Shown in pieces: positions 33,676 through 43,128 of a DNA stretch of 64,000 nucleotides. The first letter of the stretch is position 1. Each line of letters starts with the position of its first letter. A model generated the notes under the pieces. The model saw nothing but the letters and a program-made list of their open reading frames with translations. It had not been told where the DNA came from and searched no databases. Source of the stretch: Bacteroidota bacterium (GTDB taxonomy: Bacteria > Bacteroidota > Bacteroidia > UKL13-3); contig CANGVA010000002.1 of NCBI GenBank assembly GCA_947457395.1, positions 180,675 to 244,674 on the forward strand, read 5' to 3'. The translations under genes were made by a program, and so were the position numbers.

Positions 33676-35676
33676 CTATCTGATGAGTGTAAGCGTTCCG
33701 CTGTGTCGCTTTGTTTGGCCGTTTAAATCAACAAATTCCATAATGTACACATACACACCCGCGGAACAATCATTACCATCAGATTTTCCGTTCCAGCCAA
33801 CTGTGCTTTTATCATCAAACTCATGCACAAGGCCTCCCCATCTGTTCCAGATACGGCAGGTCATTTGTTTATAAAATTCCTTATCATAAACAGGTGCAAA
33901 ATATTCGTTTTCACTATCGCCATTTGGTGTAAACACGTTTGGAATAAAAACCTCGGATGTGCCCGATACTTCTATATATGCAAAAGCAGTGTCTGCGCAT
34001 CCATTGCTGTCGTTGATAATAAGCCGCACTTTAAATTTGCCCGACTGCTTATAAACATATTCCGGATTTTCTATGGATGATTTTCCAATACCATCGCCAA
34101 ACTCCCAGAAATAAATAGGTGAAGAGGATATGCTTTTATTCTGAAATTTAACCGGCAAAGGTTTAAGCCCGTTTAAGGGGCTGGCATCAAATGCTGCTTT
34201 AATATTGTTTACGGTAATTGTTATCGTATCAAAAGCCACGCATGCCGCAGAGCTTGCCTTCAGAAAAAATGTAGTAGTGGTAGGTACAAATACTTTTGCC
34301 GTTTGCAGTTTATTGTTTGCAAATAAGTTTCCGGGTTGCCATTCAAATTGAGTACCTCCAGATGCAGAGAGGGTAATGGAGTCGGCACCACAAATGGTTT
34401 TATCAGACCCTGCGTTTGTTACCAAGGAATTTACCAAATTTACGGTTACTGTATCATAGGTAATGCATCCTTTTTCTGTAGCGGTAAGAATATAATCAAT
34501 TGAATTGTTTGGTTTAGCAAATGGTGTTCCAGCCTGGTAGTTGCTTAAACCGTTAATGGGATTCCAGGATGCGCTCCATGGCCCCGTAGTGCCTATCATT
34601 ACACTATCGCCAGGACAAATTGATTTATCTGCACCGGCATTTGCCGGTGTGTTTTTGATATCAACTAAAATAGAATCATCAACCGAGCATAGTCCTTCAG
34701 AAATTTTGAGTAAATAGGTGGTTTTGGCGGTTGGCTTTACGCGCACATTTCGGTTCAATGAATCCTTCCAGCCGCCAGCCGTTTTCCATAAAAACTTATC
34801 ACCACCCGCCACAGAAAGTGTTGCGCTGTCTCCAAGGCAAATTTGTGTATCTGATGATTTCGTATAGTTAATGCTATCTTTACCAGAGTAGAGCGCCTGA
34901 ATTTCATTTAATGAAATTACCCGGTTATATATTCTGATATCATCAACTGCGCCATCATATTGATTTGCGGGCGCCATTGGATTGCCGGCCACATGACCAG
35001 CCCCAATTGTTATTTCTTGAGTCGAGTTTACACAATTGGTGCCAAAAGTGCCATTTTTCCTTGAGAAAACAGTAGGCAGTCCATTTACGTAAAATGTAAC
35101 CCTATTCGACTCATTCGAGACAGAACCGTCAAACATAAGGGCGAAAAAAAACCATTGGTTTGTAGGAATAGCAGTTGTTGTCTTCCATTCAACATAATCC
35201 CACAAAGAAGAAGTTTTAACAATACCTCGTACAGTACCGTCACTGAAGTGGCTAATGCTCCATTGATCTGGTCCGCTCCCTCCAGCCTGTTTGGCAAAAA
35301 TTAAGCCTGCACCAAACAAGGTATTTACAGAGTTGGTCCTGGCCCAGCCAGTTATGGTAAATTTTGCTACAGGAGTTCTGCAAAAGACCGAATCAAGTAT
35401 ATCCCCTAAACGTATATATTGATTTGTTCCGTTAAATGAGTAAGCTGAATTAGCTTTACCAAATCTATCGCTTATGAGTTGCGGATTATTCATTGCAGTG
35501 CCCTGGAATTTTGCAACCGTCTCATCATGCGGGTTCCCATTTAGCGGCAAACAAAGTACAACCCCAAGGTTTATAGAATCATTTGAAGCGCAACCCAGAC
35601 AATCTTGGGCCTGAGAATTGTAAATAAATACCGGAAAGGTCAGCAAAAGCAGTATGAGCTTATCTTGAATAACCAT
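33676..35676 (-). CDS. LamG/PKD surface protein with type IX (gliding-motility type) sorting domain
   Basis: The 666-residue protein has a signal peptide (cleavage near NSQAQ), a LamG/concanavalin-like domain (about 45-265, with AYSFNGTNQYIRLGD and YDGAVDDIRIYNRVISLNEIQALY), several short repeats with Cys (DKSICPGDSVMIGTTG, DKTICGADSITLSASGG), a PKD domain (about 495-570, YFWEFGDG) and a type B type-IX sorting domain (about 575-666, VFIPNVFTPNGD, WNRWGGLVHEF, GVYVYIMEF). It is likely exported and displayed, binding glycans or cells through LamG. It opens the glycan locus side of the window but may be independent of it. Confidence 0.88.
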   Translation of the reverse strand: MVIQDKLILLLLTFPVFIYNSQAQDCLGCASNDSINLGVVLCLPLNGNPHDETVAKFQGTAMNNPQLISDRFGKANSAYSFNGTNQYIRLGDILDSVFCRTPVAKFTITGWARTNSVNTLFGAGLIFAKQAGGSGPDQWSISHFSDGTVRGIVKTSSLWDYVEWKTTTAIPTNQWFFFALMFDGSVSNESNRVTFYVNGLPTVFSRKNGTFGTNCVNSTQEITIGAGHVAGNPMAPANQYDGAVDDIRIYNRVISLNEIQALYSGKDSINYTKSSDTQICLGDSATLSVAGGDKFLWKTAGGWKDSLNRNVRVKPTAKTTYLLKISEGLCSVDDSILVDIKNTPANAGADKSICPGDSVMIGTTGPWSASWNPINGLSNYQAGTPFAKPNNSIDYILTATEKGCITYDTVTVNLVNSLVTNAGSDKTICGADSITLSASGGTQFEWQPGNLFANNKLQTAKVFVPTTTTFFLKASSAACVAFDTITITVNNIKAAFDASPLNGLKPLPVKFQNKSISSSPIYFWEFGDGIGKSSIENPEYVYKQSGKFKVRLIINDSNGCADTAFAYIEVSGTSEVFIPNVFTPNGDSENEYFAPVYDKEFYKQMTCRIWNRWGGLVHEFDDKSTVGWNGKSDGNDCSAGVYVYIMEFVDLNGQTKRHSGTLTLIR

Positions 35677-35682
35677 TTACAT

Positions 35683-35690
35683 CAAAAATA
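35683..35690 (-). promoter_or_regulatory. -7 element before the LamG protein gene
   Basis: TATTTTTG on the minus strand fits TAnnTTTG and ends 6 bp before the ATG at 35676. No -33 TTG is present at the normal distance. Confidence 0.35.
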
Positions 35691-35742
35691 TTGATTAGAT
35701 ACGAATTTGTTAAAGTTATTGTTTTTATCGATTATTGAGCCG

Positions 35743-36753
35743 ATGAGTAATAAGATAAAATTTGCCATTGCAGGCTGTGGCAGTATAGGCTCTCGCCATA
35801 TTGCAGTAACAGATGCTGAGGAACGGGCAGAGATTGTTGCGTTGTGTGATATTGATGAGCAAAAAGTAAAGGCTTTATCAGAAACCTATGGCGGTATTCC
35901 ATACTTTACGGATTATGAAACCATGCTTGCAAGTTGTGATGCTGATGTGGTAAATATTTGCACCCCGCATGGGCTTCATGCCGAAATGGCTATTAAAGCA
36001 GCTAATGCTAAAAAAAATATTTTGGTTGAAAAGCCCATGGCTTTAAATGTAGCCGATTGCCACCGTATGATAGATGCTGCGCAGGCTAATGGAGTAAAAC
36101 TGATGGTTGTGAAGCAAAACCGCTATAACGTTCCTATTGCTTTAACCAAACAAGCGCTTGATAGTGGGTTTTTGGGACAAATTTTTATGGTCCAATGCAA
36201 TGTATTGTGGAATCGGCATCAGGGATATTACAAAGACTCAAACTGGAGGGGTAGTAAAAAATTGGAAGGGGGAGCTTTACATACACAAGTAAGCCACTTT
36301 ATAGATCTTTTGGTTTGGTGGTTTGGCGATTTAAAAGAAGCTAAAACGCATTTGGAAACAAAAAATCATGATATTGAAATTGAAGATTGCGGACAATCGC
36401 TTGTAAAATTTGGTTCGGGTGTGATGGGATCCATTATTTGGACCACCTGTGTTTATAACAAAAATTATGAAGGCAGTATTACGGTAATTGGTGAAAACGG
36501 CACCATTAAAATTGGTGGCCAATATTTAAATAAAATAGAATTTTGGGATGTAAAATCATATCCACTGCCTGAGGAAATAGAGTTTAATGACAAACCGAAT
36601 GCTTATGGCAAATACCAGGGCACAAGCTCTAACCATGATAAGGTTGTTCATGATGTGGTTGCCGAATTGTTAAATGAGCGACACAATGTGGTTGAAGGCA
36701 ATGAAGGCATGAAAACAATTGAGGCGATAGAACTTATTTATAGTAAATCATGA
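35743..36753 (+). CDS. Gfo/Idh/MocA-family nucleotide-sugar dehydrogenase (WlbA/GnnA-like)
   Basis: The 336-residue protein has an N-terminal NAD fold (AGCGSIGSRH, about 10-19), the EKP motif at 96-98 and a C-terminal sugar-binding half with VKQNRYNVPI and WRGSKKLEGGALHTQVSHFIDLL, close to WlbA/WbpB- and GnnA-type dehydrogenases that oxidise C-3 of UDP-GlcNAc-type sugars. ATG 35743 gives the family N-terminus; a TTG at 35707 is rejected. It overlaps the LpxA-like gene by 4 bp, and an aminotransferase follows, so the three genes likely make a 3-acylamino sugar. Exact substrate is inferred, not shown. Confidence 0.85.
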   Translation: MSNKIKFAIAGCGSIGSRHIAVTDAEERAEIVALCDIDEQKVKALSETYGGIPYFTDYETMLASCDADVVNICTPHGLHAEMAIKAANAKKNILVEKPMALNVADCHRMIDAAQANGVKLMVVKQNRYNVPIALTKQALDSGFLGQIFMVQCNVLWNRHQGYYKDSNWRGSKKLEGGALHTQVSHFIDLLVWWFGDLKEAKTHLETKNHDIEIEDCGQSLVKFGSGVMGSIIWTTCVYNKNYEGSITVIGENGTIKIGGQYLNKIEFWDVKSYPLPEEIEFNDKPNAYGKYQGTSSNHDKVVHDVVAELLNERHNVVEGNEGMKTIEAIELIYSKS

Positions 36754-37469
36754 ACCGGATAGAAAAGACTGCTATAATTGAAAGTGGCGTTGAGCTTGGT
36801 GATAATAACTATATTGGTCATTATGCTGTTATAAAAAGCGGGACAACAATAGGAAGTAATAACTTTATCGGAAGCCATACCGTAATTGGAGAACTTTGCC
36901 AGCATAGTTTTAAGAAATATGAAATTAATGGTTTTTCTGAAGAAGAGACCCATAAAAGGGAGGTAATAATTGGTTCCAATAATGTTATAAGGGAATTTAC
37001 AACAGTGCATATGCCCACTTCTACTTCCTTTACCAGAATAAGTAATAACTGCTATATCATGGCATACAATCACATTTCTCATGATACCACCATTTATGAT
37101 AATGTTATTTTGTCTAATAACACACAAATAGGTGGCCACACATCTATCCTTCCTTATGCCAATGTTGGATTGTCAAGCGTGGTTCATCAGAGAAGTACCA
37201 TAGGTAGTTTTGCAATGATTGGTATGGGCTCGGTTATTAATAAAGATATCCCCCCCTTTGTTACTGCATTTGGGGCGCCAATCAGGAATGCAGCCAAATT
37301 AAATGAATGGGGTATAACGCGCTATGGATTCGAAGAAAACATTCCGGGCATTAAGGAATATTATAAGTCTAAATCAACCGTTCAAATAAACGATTACGTC
37401 AAAGAACAATTTGAGTTGTTTAAGCAAATAAGCAAGAGGTCTCCTATAGAAATTTTACTGGAATACTAA
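36750..37469 (+). CDS. LpxA-like left-handed beta-helix acyltransferase
   Basis: A 239-residue hexapeptide-repeat protein. Its repeats run over about residues 5-50 and 70-175, and the LpxA-type catalytic motif is YNHISHD with His111 in the place of LpxA His125. The later VVHQRSTIGSFAMIGMGSVI and DIPPFVTAFG also follow LpxA order. It is 20-25 residues shorter than typical LpxA. Coupled on both sides to a C-3 dehydrogenase and a DegT aminotransferase, it probably N-acylates a 3-amino nucleotide sugar, or is an LpxA acting on such a sugar for lipid A. Which acyl group is used is unknown. Confidence 0.82.
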   Translation: MNRIEKTAIIESGVELGDNNYIGHYAVIKSGTTIGSNNFIGSHTVIGELCQHSFKKYEINGFSEEETHKREVIIGSNNVIREFTTVHMPTSTSFTRISNNCYIMAYNHISHDTTIYDNVILSNNTQIGGHTSILPYANVGLSSVVHQRSTIGSFAMIGMGSVINKDIPPFVTAFGAPIRNAAKLNEWGITRYGFEENIPGIKEYYKSKSTVQINDYVKEQFELFKQISKRSPIEILLEY

Positions 37470-37470
37470 T

Positions 37471-38577
37471 ATGTATGTACCGTTCGTAGATTTAAAACTT
37501 CAATACCAAAACATTCAATCCCAAATTGATAAAGGCATTCAATCTGTAATCAATGAAACAGCTTTTATCAGCGGTAAATATGCTACAGCTTTTGAAGAAG
37601 CTTTTGCTCAGTATCTTGGGGTTAATCATGTAATTGCATGTGCTAATGGTACTGATTCGCTGGAGATATTGCTTAAGGCCTATCAAATTGGCGCAGGAGA
37701 TGAAGTCATAGTTCCGGCCAACAGCTGGATTTCAACATCAGAGTGTGTTACAACGGTTGGGGCCAAATTAGTGTTTGTAGACTCACACCCAACTTTGTAT
37801 ACCATAGATGTAACCAAAATAGAAGAGAAAATAACCCCTCGCACCAAAGCCATTATTCCTGTGCATTTATACGGTTGCCCGGCTGATATGGATACCATTA
37901 TGCAAATGGCTAACAAACATAATCTTATTGTTATAGAAGATTGTGCGCAGGCCCACGGTGCATCTTATAGAGGTAAAACCATTGGCACCATAGGTCATGC
38001 ATCATCATTCAGTTTTTACCCTGGAAAAAACCTTGGGGCATATGGCGATGCCGGTGGCATGGCTACCAATGATGAGGCCATTGCAACCAAAGCGCGGATG
38101 ATAGCAAATCATGGTCGTTTAGGGAAACATGACCATGGTGTGGAAGGCAGAAATAGCCGAATGGACGGAATACAGGCGGCTATACTTACTGCTAAACTTC
38201 CTTATTTAGAGCAATGGACACAAGCACGCATGCAACACGCGCAGCGTTACCTTTCAAACCTGCAACATGCAGGCATTCAGTTACCCGTAATTCCGGATGG
38301 CATCAGGCATGTATTTCATTTATTTGTAGTGCAGGTTCCCCATAGAGAAAAGGTGCAGCAGCAGTTAAAAGAACAGGGTATAGATACAGGTATTCATTAT
38401 CCGATTGCCTTACCTCTGCTTAAGGCATATGCATACATGGAACACCAGCCTAATGACTTTCCTGTTGCTGCAGGCCAAATGGATAAACTTTTGTCATTAC
38501 CGATGTATGCAGAGTTAACGCAAAATCAAATAGATTTTGTATCAGAGAAACTGATGGAGGTCTTAGCCAGACACTAA
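37471..38577 (+). CDS. DegT/DnrJ/EryC1/StrS sugar aminotransferase
   Basis: A 368-residue PLP enzyme. The Schiff-base lysine is Lys186 in SFYPGKNLGAYGDAGG, and VIEDCAQAHGA (Asp157) contacts the pyridine ring. Such enzymes transaminate 3- or 4-keto nucleotide sugars using glutamate. It follows the LpxA-like gene by 1 bp, forming a dehydrogenase-acyltransferase-aminotransferase set like WbpB/D/E or GnnA/LpxA/GnnB. Its stop codon directly abuts the stop of the convergent methyltransferase gene (38577/38578), with no spacer. Confidence 0.9.
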   Translation: MYVPFVDLKLQYQNIQSQIDKGIQSVINETAFISGKYATAFEEAFAQYLGVNHVIACANGTDSLEILLKAYQIGAGDEVIVPANSWISTSECVTTVGAKLVFVDSHPTLYTIDVTKIEEKITPRTKAIIPVHLYGCPADMDTIMQMANKHNLIVIEDCAQAHGASYRGKTIGTIGHASSFSFYPGKNLGAYGDAGGMATNDEAIATKARMIANHGRLGKHDHGVEGRNSRMDGIQAAILTAKLPYLEQWTQARMQHAQRYLSNLQHAGIQLPVIPDGIRHVFHLFVVQVPHREKVQQQLKEQGIDTGIHYPIALPLLKAYAYMEHQPNDFPVAAGQMDKLLSLPMYAELTQNQIDFVSEKLMEVLARH

Positions 38578-39567
38578 TTAATAAAGTTCAAAAACGCTAG
38601 CAAGTTCATCACCGAACACAGTCGTGCGTAGCATATTAAATCCGTTCCTTTTTAGAAGCATTGATAAGGCGCTTGACGAGAACAATTGTGTATGATGAGG
38701 AGGCATATACCCCCACCAGTTAACACCGTTTTTTATTGCAGAAGCGCACATTAAATTAGGTGTAACAAACATTATTTTTCCTGAAGGTTTTAGGTTGTTT
38801 TTGATACATTTTATAAAACCATCAAGATCCCAAATATGCTCAATTACATCACTGCAAAAAATGACATCAAATGCCCCGTGTTTTTTAATTTCGGATAAAG
38901 GCTCCTCAATCAGATTAATCTTTGGATATCTGTTTTTGCATGCAGTAGCATAGGTTGTATTTATTTCACAACCCCAAACCGCACATTCCGGATATACATT
39001 GCGCATTAACTCTGCAAAAGTTCCACGATTGCATCCAAGATCCAGGATTGAACACCCCGGAATTATAATTTTACCTAGTTCACCAAGCAGCCATCTGTAG
39101 TGGTTTTCAATGGTACTTAAATTATCATTGCTTGACTGAAGGTTTTTTATGAGTTCAGGGGTAACATCTACCTGTGTCTGCTGTTCATAAGCAAGTAATA
39201 CTTTTTCGTTTATAATAGGGTTGTTTTCAATCCTTGCAGCAAAGCCACTTATAGTAGCACTTTGAAACGATAAAAAACATTCTTGACAAAACGCGTAAGG
39301 GAAGCTAATGTCCAAGTATTCTGTTGGCACAATTGAATAAAAGTCACCAACACTTCCATTCCATTTATTCAGGAAAGTCTCAGAATAAGGGATATCTGAA
39401 ATATGGTAAACGCTGGCACCTTTGCATGCCGGACAAATTCCTGCTGTTCTTAATTCATCAAATAAGGCAATATTTTTTTGCTGCCGAAGCTTATCCCTTT
39501 GAAAATCCACCCATTTTCTTAATTTATTATAAACAAGAAAGGTGATTTTATTGCTTGAAATATTCAT
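38578..39567 (-). CDS. Class I SAM methyltransferase with N-terminal zinc-ribbon
   Basis: The 329-residue protein has an N-terminal Cys pair CPACKG near 45 and a second, FCQECF near 93, likely binding zinc. The SAM motif I is ILDLGCNRGTFAEL and the motif DVIFCSDVIEHIWDL follows. Its layout matches methyltransferases of surface-glycan loci and resembles the one at 728-1618. It is the only minus-strand gene between the nucleotide-sugar set and the flippase, so it may have been inserted separately. Substrate unknown. Confidence 0.85.
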   Translation of the reverse strand: MNISSNKITFLVYNKLRKWVDFQRDKLRQQKNIALFDELRTAGICPACKGASVYHISDIPYSETFLNKWNGSVGDFYSIVPTEYLDISFPYAFCQECFLSFQSATISGFAARIENNPIINEKVLLAYEQQTQVDVTPELIKNLQSSNDNLSTIENHYRWLLGELGKIIIPGCSILDLGCNRGTFAELMRNVYPECAVWGCEINTTYATACKNRYPKINLIEEPLSEIKKHGAFDVIFCSDVIEHIWDLDGFIKCIKNNLKPSGKIMFVTPNLMCASAIKNGVNWWGYMPPHHTQLFSSSALSMLLKRNGFNMLRTTVFGDELASVFELY

Positions 39568-39617
39568 ATGGCAAATATGCTACAACAATCAAACATATTA
39601 TTAATTTGCAAAAAATT

Positions 39618-41174
39618 ATGGCCGATTCTGCTCTCGCGATAAAAACAATAAAAAACTCCATACTCAATCTGATTAGTTTTTTGGTTGGTTTAGCCATTAA
39701 TTTTTACCTGCTACGATATGTGGTAGCACAAATCGGAATTGATTCTTATGGTATTTCTGCTTTGTTGTTGGTCATTATTCAACCCCTTACTTTGGCCAAC
39801 TTGGGCTTTGGTGAGGCAACAACCAAATACGTGTCAGAATTTATTCATCTTGGCGATTATAAAAGGGCTGCTACATTTATTCAAACCACTTTTTTCATGA
39901 ACCTTGTTGTAGGATTAACAGGATTTATTCTGATTTTTTTTGGTGGGTATCAAATTTTCATTTACTTGTTTGGTGAGAATATTAAACCGGAGTTAAATGA
40001 AATCATCCAGGTTAGTATAAGATTGGTGGCATTTGGATGGCTGGCCAATCAATGTTGTGCTGCATTCATGGGAATACCGGTTGCACTCCAGCGCTTTCAG
40101 CTGGTTGCCTTAGGCAATATACTCTCCTTAACTACCACAGCAATTCTCACTTATGTCATCTTGCATTACGAAAGTAATTTGTTTGGATACACGCTGGGAA
40201 CCGTAGGTGGTCAGGTTTTTACTTTCCTCTATTGGTTTATAATTGCCAAAAAGCTGTTGCCTTCAGTTAGTTTTATACCCGGAATCCATAAAGAGGCATG
40301 GAAAAATTCATTTAGCTATGGGGGCTGGCAGACCATTGCTCAAATTGGAGGAATTCTTACTCAACAGGCAGAGCGTTTTATTTTAGGTCTTTATCTTGCT
40401 GCAACTTCAGTCGGTGTATATAATGTTGCACAAAATATTGAAAGTAAAATCTATTCAATTGTTTATAAGCTCTCTGAGGTTTTGTTTCCTACTTTTAGTG
40501 CACTCTCGAATGATTCTGCCGAAAGGAAAGCAAACATACTCATCAAATCGAGCTGGATACTAACAACTATTGCAGTTTGCTTGCTATGTTCAATTATACC
40601 AATAGCTCATCCGTTAATTAATCTTTGGATGAAAAATGAGATCATTGCCAAAAGTGGGGAAATTTTGTTACAAACTATGTGTGTTGCAGGGGCTGTGGGT
40701 TCTGCAACAAGCGCAGGCTATTTCTTCTTACTCGGAGTAGGCAAAACACAAAAAATCACTTATATATCCATAATATCGGGTATTGTCAATGTAGTTGCAG
40801 CCATGTTTATTATACCTAAGTTTGGTTTAAATGGCGCAGGTTTTAGTGTACTTCTTGCCGCTATTTCTCAGTTGTTTAGCATAACAAAGGTTATGCATAC
40901 AGCAGTTAAAAATATTATACCATTATCAGCAGTACTGAGTGCTGTTGTTGCGCCTATAATTATTGGAATCTCATGGACAATTTTTTACACTTTTTTACAA
41001 CCATTTCCTGTGTATGGTTGGTTGGACTTGTTCTTCGTTTATTCTCTTGTAGTTGCTAGCTCACTGCTACTAATTTATTTTATTACACGAATGCTGCCCT
41101 ATGGCAAAGCGCATGAGGAGTTGCTATTTAAGCTTTTTGCGCATCTAACCAATAAAATAAAACAAGCAAAGTAA
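39618..41174 (+). CDS. Polysaccharide flippase (Wzx/MATE-like)
   Basis: The 518-residue protein is almost entirely hydrophobic with about 12-14 membrane helices and the N-terminal pattern IKNSILNLISFLVGLAINFYL typical of Wzx/RfbX-type polysaccharide flippases, which move undecaprenyl-linked repeat units across the inner membrane. ATG 39618 is chosen; the longer TTG start (39555) would overlap the divergent methyltransferase and add no family residues. The asparagine synthase gene follows by 1 bp. No Wzy polymerase is recognisable in the window. Confidence 0.88.
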   Translation: MADSALAIKTIKNSILNLISFLVGLAINFYLLRYVVAQIGIDSYGISALLLVIIQPLTLANLGFGEATTKYVSEFIHLGDYKRAATFIQTTFFMNLVVGLTGFILIFFGGYQIFIYLFGENIKPELNEIIQVSIRLVAFGWLANQCCAAFMGIPVALQRFQLVALGNILSLTTTAILTYVILHYESNLFGYTLGTVGGQVFTFLYWFIIAKKLLPSVSFIPGIHKEAWKNSFSYGGWQTIAQIGGILTQQAERFILGLYLAATSVGVYNVAQNIESKIYSIVYKLSEVLFPTFSALSNDSAERKANILIKSSWILTTIAVCLLCSIIPIAHPLINLWMKNEIIAKSGEILLQTMCVAGAVGSATSAGYFFLLGVGKTQKITYISIISGIVNVVAAMFIIPKFGLNGAGFSVLLAAISQLFSITKVMHTAVKNIIPLSAVLSAVVAPIIIGISWTIFYTFLQPFPVYGWLDLFFVYSLVVASSLLLIYFITRMLPYGKAHEELLFKLFAHLTNKIKQAK

Positions 41175-41175
41175 A

Positions 41176-43128
41176 ATGTGTGGTATTGCGGGCATATGGA
41201 ATTTTAATGGGGAGCAAATTGCAGAGCAAAGCATCACGCGATTTACTGACAGTTTAAAGCATCGTGGTCCGGATGGTAGGGGCATTTGGTTTAATGAAAC
41301 ACAAAACCTTGCATTAGGCCACAGGCGCCTGGCTATAATTGATTTGAGCAAAGAGGGCAATCAGCCCATGCATTATGCCGATAACAGGTATCATATCGTT
41401 TACAATGGTGAAATTTTTAACTTCATTGAAATAAAAGAGGAACTCATAGGCAAAGGATATTCGTTTAAGACCAATGGCGATACAGAGGTGATTATGGCTG
41501 CTTACCATGAATGGAGGGAGCAGATGTTGCATAGGTTTAATGGCATGTGGGCAATTTGTATTTTTGATAGCCAACAGCATTCTTGTTTTATTGCCAGAGA
41601 TCGCTTTGGAATAAAGCCGCTACATTACCTGCTAAACAAAGACCGTTTTGCATTTGCATCCGAACTAAAATCATTTAAACACCTGGACGGCTATGTACCT
41701 GCGGTAGATAATGAAAGTGCTGTGCAATTTCTTAAAACAGGTTTTGGCGTAGAATCATCTGCAAAAAGCATGTTCAGAAACGTGCATAAACTGCAAGCCG
41801 GTCACTGCGCCTGGATAACCAACGGAACTATTAAAATTAAGCGCTGGTGGAATACAACAGATCATTTGCAGGCCGTACCATCAGACCTGGATTCACAAGC
41901 CAATCGTTTCAGAGAGCTCTTTTTTGATGCAGTAAGATTACGTATGCGTAGCGATGTATCGGTTGGATGTAGCTTAAGTGGCGGGTTTGATTCTAGTGCA
42001 GTAGTTTCTGCCTTGGCAAGAATGGGAAATCAGCAGGGCAATGAACGAATGGCATCAGACTGGCAGCAAACTTTTGTTGCAACTTTTCCCGGCAAAAGTA
42101 ACGATGAGCGACCACAGGCCGAAGAGGTAATCGCATACAATAAAGTAAAGGGACATTTTTTTGAGGTGAAGGAAGAAGAATCACTTCAAATGATGGATCA
42201 GGTGTTGTATGATTTTGATGATGTATATGTGGGAATACCGATAGCCCCATGGCTAATATACCGAGAACTTAGAAGAAACAATATTGTGGTTTCATTAGAT
42301 GGGCATGGGGCAGATGAACTGCTGGGGGGCTATCTGCATGCCGATGGAGCGTTTTTAAGTAATGCACCATCCTGGATTGGCGGAGTGCAACAAAACATGA
42401 ACCTGCTAAATGCTTACCGGCAGTATACAGGTAAAAACCCTTACACGGGTATTATGCATGCAATTAAAGATAGCTTATCGGTACAACTAACATATCACCC
42501 GGATTTTGAGCATTACAGGCATACACTCAAGACGTTTAAATCTTGGAAAGACCGCTGGGCGCCTTCTTTTTGGCAATCATTTATTCATAAAGATGCCTAT
42601 CATTTACAGACCGATGGTTTTGCGGTTTTTGATGAGGCACCATTAGAAATGGATGAAACCAATCGTAAACTATATCAATTATTTCATGCCGATGTTTTGC
42701 CAACCATTCTGAGAAACTTTGACAGAATGAGTATGGCAAATGGGATAGAAGTTAGAATGCCTTTCATGGATTGGCGGCTGGTAGCTTATGCTTTTTCCAT
42801 GCCCGGCAGCAGCAAAATTCAGAATGGCTACACCAAACTGGTTGCGCGTGAAGCTATGAAAGGATATATGCCGGAAAGCATACGCTCTTCTCGCGTAAAA
42901 ATTGGGTTTAATGCACCTATGCCGGAGTGGTTTAACGGACCTGTTTTCCCATGGCTGATGGAGCAGCTGGATAAACCAAGCGCACTAATCAACCATCAGA
43001 CCCTTAAACAAGAGGCAGAAAAAAGGTATAAAAATAAAACGTGGGATTGGAATAGTACCGGCAATTTCTGGAAGTATATACATTATCTCTGGTTCGAAAA
43101 TAATTTTATTAAAGGTGAGCAAGGTTAG
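41176..43128 (+). CDS. Asparagine synthase-type glutamine amidotransferase
   Basis: A 650-residue AsnB-family protein. The N-terminal glutaminase begins with the exposed Cys2 (MCGIAGIWNF), has LKHRGPDGRG, and the C-terminal synthase half has the pyrophosphatase loop SLSGGFDSSAVVSAL and DGHGADELLGGY. The same fold is used in glycan loci (WbpS-like) to amidate sugar carboxylates. Because it sits in a glycan operon, between the flippase and a glycosyltransferase it overlaps by 14 bp, amidation of a surface uronic acid is a reasonable alternative to free asparagine synthesis. Sequence alone does not decide. Confidence 0.88.
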   Translation: MCGIAGIWNFNGEQIAEQSITRFTDSLKHRGPDGRGIWFNETQNLALGHRRLAIIDLSKEGNQPMHYADNRYHIVYNGEIFNFIEIKEELIGKGYSFKTNGDTEVIMAAYHEWREQMLHRFNGMWAICIFDSQQHSCFIARDRFGIKPLHYLLNKDRFAFASELKSFKHLDGYVPAVDNESAVQFLKTGFGVESSAKSMFRNVHKLQAGHCAWITNGTIKIKRWWNTTDHLQAVPSDLDSQANRFRELFFDAVRLRMRSDVSVGCSLSGGFDSSAVVSALARMGNQQGNERMASDWQQTFVATFPGKSNDERPQAEEVIAYNKVKGHFFEVKEEESLQMMDQVLYDFDDVYVGIPIAPWLIYRELRRNNIVVSLDGHGADELLGGYLHADGAFLSNAPSWIGGVQQNMNLLNAYRQYTGKNPYTGIMHAIKDSLSVQLTYHPDFEHYRHTLKTFKSWKDRWAPSFWQSFIHKDAYHLQTDGFAVFDEAPLEMDETNRKLYQLFHADVLPTILRNFDRMSMANGIEVRMPFMDWRLVAYAFSMPGSSKIQNGYTKLVAREAMKGYMPESIRSSRVKIGFNAPMPEWFNGPVFPWLMEQLDKPSALINHQTLKQEAEKRYKNKTWDWNSTGNFWKYIHYLWFENNFIKGEQG

